Shown one piece after another: positions 63,416 through 64,000 of a stretch of 64,000 nucleotides of DNA (positions are counted from its first letter, which is position 1; each line of letters opens with the position of its first letter). Under the pieces are notes generated by a model. The model was not told the origin of the DNA. It did not search any database and saw only the letters and a list, made by a program, of their open reading frames with translations. Both the position numbers and the translations under genes were made by a program. This stretch comes from Syngnathus acus. Its lineage: Eukaryota > Chordata > Actinopteri > Syngnathiformes > Syngnathidae. Where the stretch lies: positions 3,630,631-3,694,630 of the forward strand of contig NC_051108.1 of the NCBI RefSeq assembly GCF_901709675.1, given 5' to 3'.

Positions 63416-64000
63416 CTAACTGCTTACAAGGAAGGACAAGGATACAATCTGCAACCTTAAATTACAGACTTGCAGCACTTTATTTTAGTAGATAGCGTGC
63501 ATCTTGATTTTCATGCAGAGTCAAGCCTTCTTTAGCATGTTTGAGAATTTGGCACCACTGCGCTGCGCTATGCTGGGCGTGTCTCTGAGCAAGCTGTTCT
63601 GTACATCCACCCTACTGTGCATACTAGATAGACCTCACCCAAAACATAATTAGCGATCTAAAGCAACTCTCATGAAAACGATTTGACCATGGAACACATC
63701 ATCGGAAACATTTTAGAGTTTCCACTGTTTACCGTGATGGAGTGTTCAGTTAATTCATTAGATGACTCTATTTGTCTTTTTACTTCTTGTCAGTCATCAT
63801 ATTAAAACAAACGTTGGAATGACATGATTTTCTGCATGAGCGAATACATATTTTTGACATGCACACACGCACACACTTTCCTCTTCATTCACAATATAGG
63901 CACCAGAGCTGACGTTGTGTGTTTTAGTTCCTTGTCGCTTTGTTGCATAGTATGGAAGACAAAAGGCGGATTATAATTGTTATGATATAATTGCTTCAGC

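Overview
This window is vertebrate nuclear DNA, almost certainly from a teleost fish. Every gene has spliced, vertebrate-type exons with GT-AG introns, most introns are only about 80-200 bp, and long TG/CT/CA microsatellites and small DNA-transposon relics typical of fish fill the gaps. No bacterial or viral genes, rRNA, CRISPR array or operon is present. I reconstructed eleven protein-coding genes exon by exon. All reading frames close at every splice junction, and ten of the eleven genes are complete.

Left part (1-26.5 kb, all + strand): the catalytic 3' part of dnmt3a (146-2052), then dpysl5/CRMP5 (9121-13769), mapre3/EB3 (17374-19232) and tmem214 (20953-25785). From general knowledge, DPYSL5-MAPRE3-TMEM214 are consecutive on human 2p23 and DNMT3A lies near them, so this is an ancient conserved block. 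Middle (26.5-28.5 kb): a 32-bp minisatellite, then a 157-bp satellite whose monomers each carry a CRE, a CCAAT box and a GC box, with a 200-bp foldback MITE nested inside and co-amplified.

Right part (29-64 kb): an intronless prkrip1 (29331-29909, -) head to head with glrx5 (30610-31453, +); ints9 (32343-36422, -) head to head with pafah2 (37371-40052, +); tdrd6 (40604-49193, -) head to head with sf3b6 (50577-51581, +); and vsnl1 (53685-61599, -), whose 5' UTR lies upstream. Three successive divergent pairs share short promoters with ETS-type CCGGAA motifs. SF3B6 and VSNL1 return to human 2p23-24 genes, whereas PRKRIP1, GLRX5, INTS9, PAFAH2 and TDRD6 lie on other human chromosomes, so the order was shuffled in fish.

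The genes do not form one pathway. They cover de novo DNA methylation, neuronal cytoskeleton regulation (dpysl5, mapre3, vsnl1), ER membrane function (tmem214), splicing and snRNA processing (prkrip1, sf3b6, ints9), mitochondrial Fe-S assembly (glrx5), oxidised phospholipid hydrolysis (pafah2) and germ granules (tdrd6). No wholly new system is apparent. The observations most worth following are the C-terminal tail of tdrd6, which looks like a tandemly duplicated exon pair, the promoter-like satellite with its nested MITE, and the cluster of ACGT cores at the tmem214 promoter.
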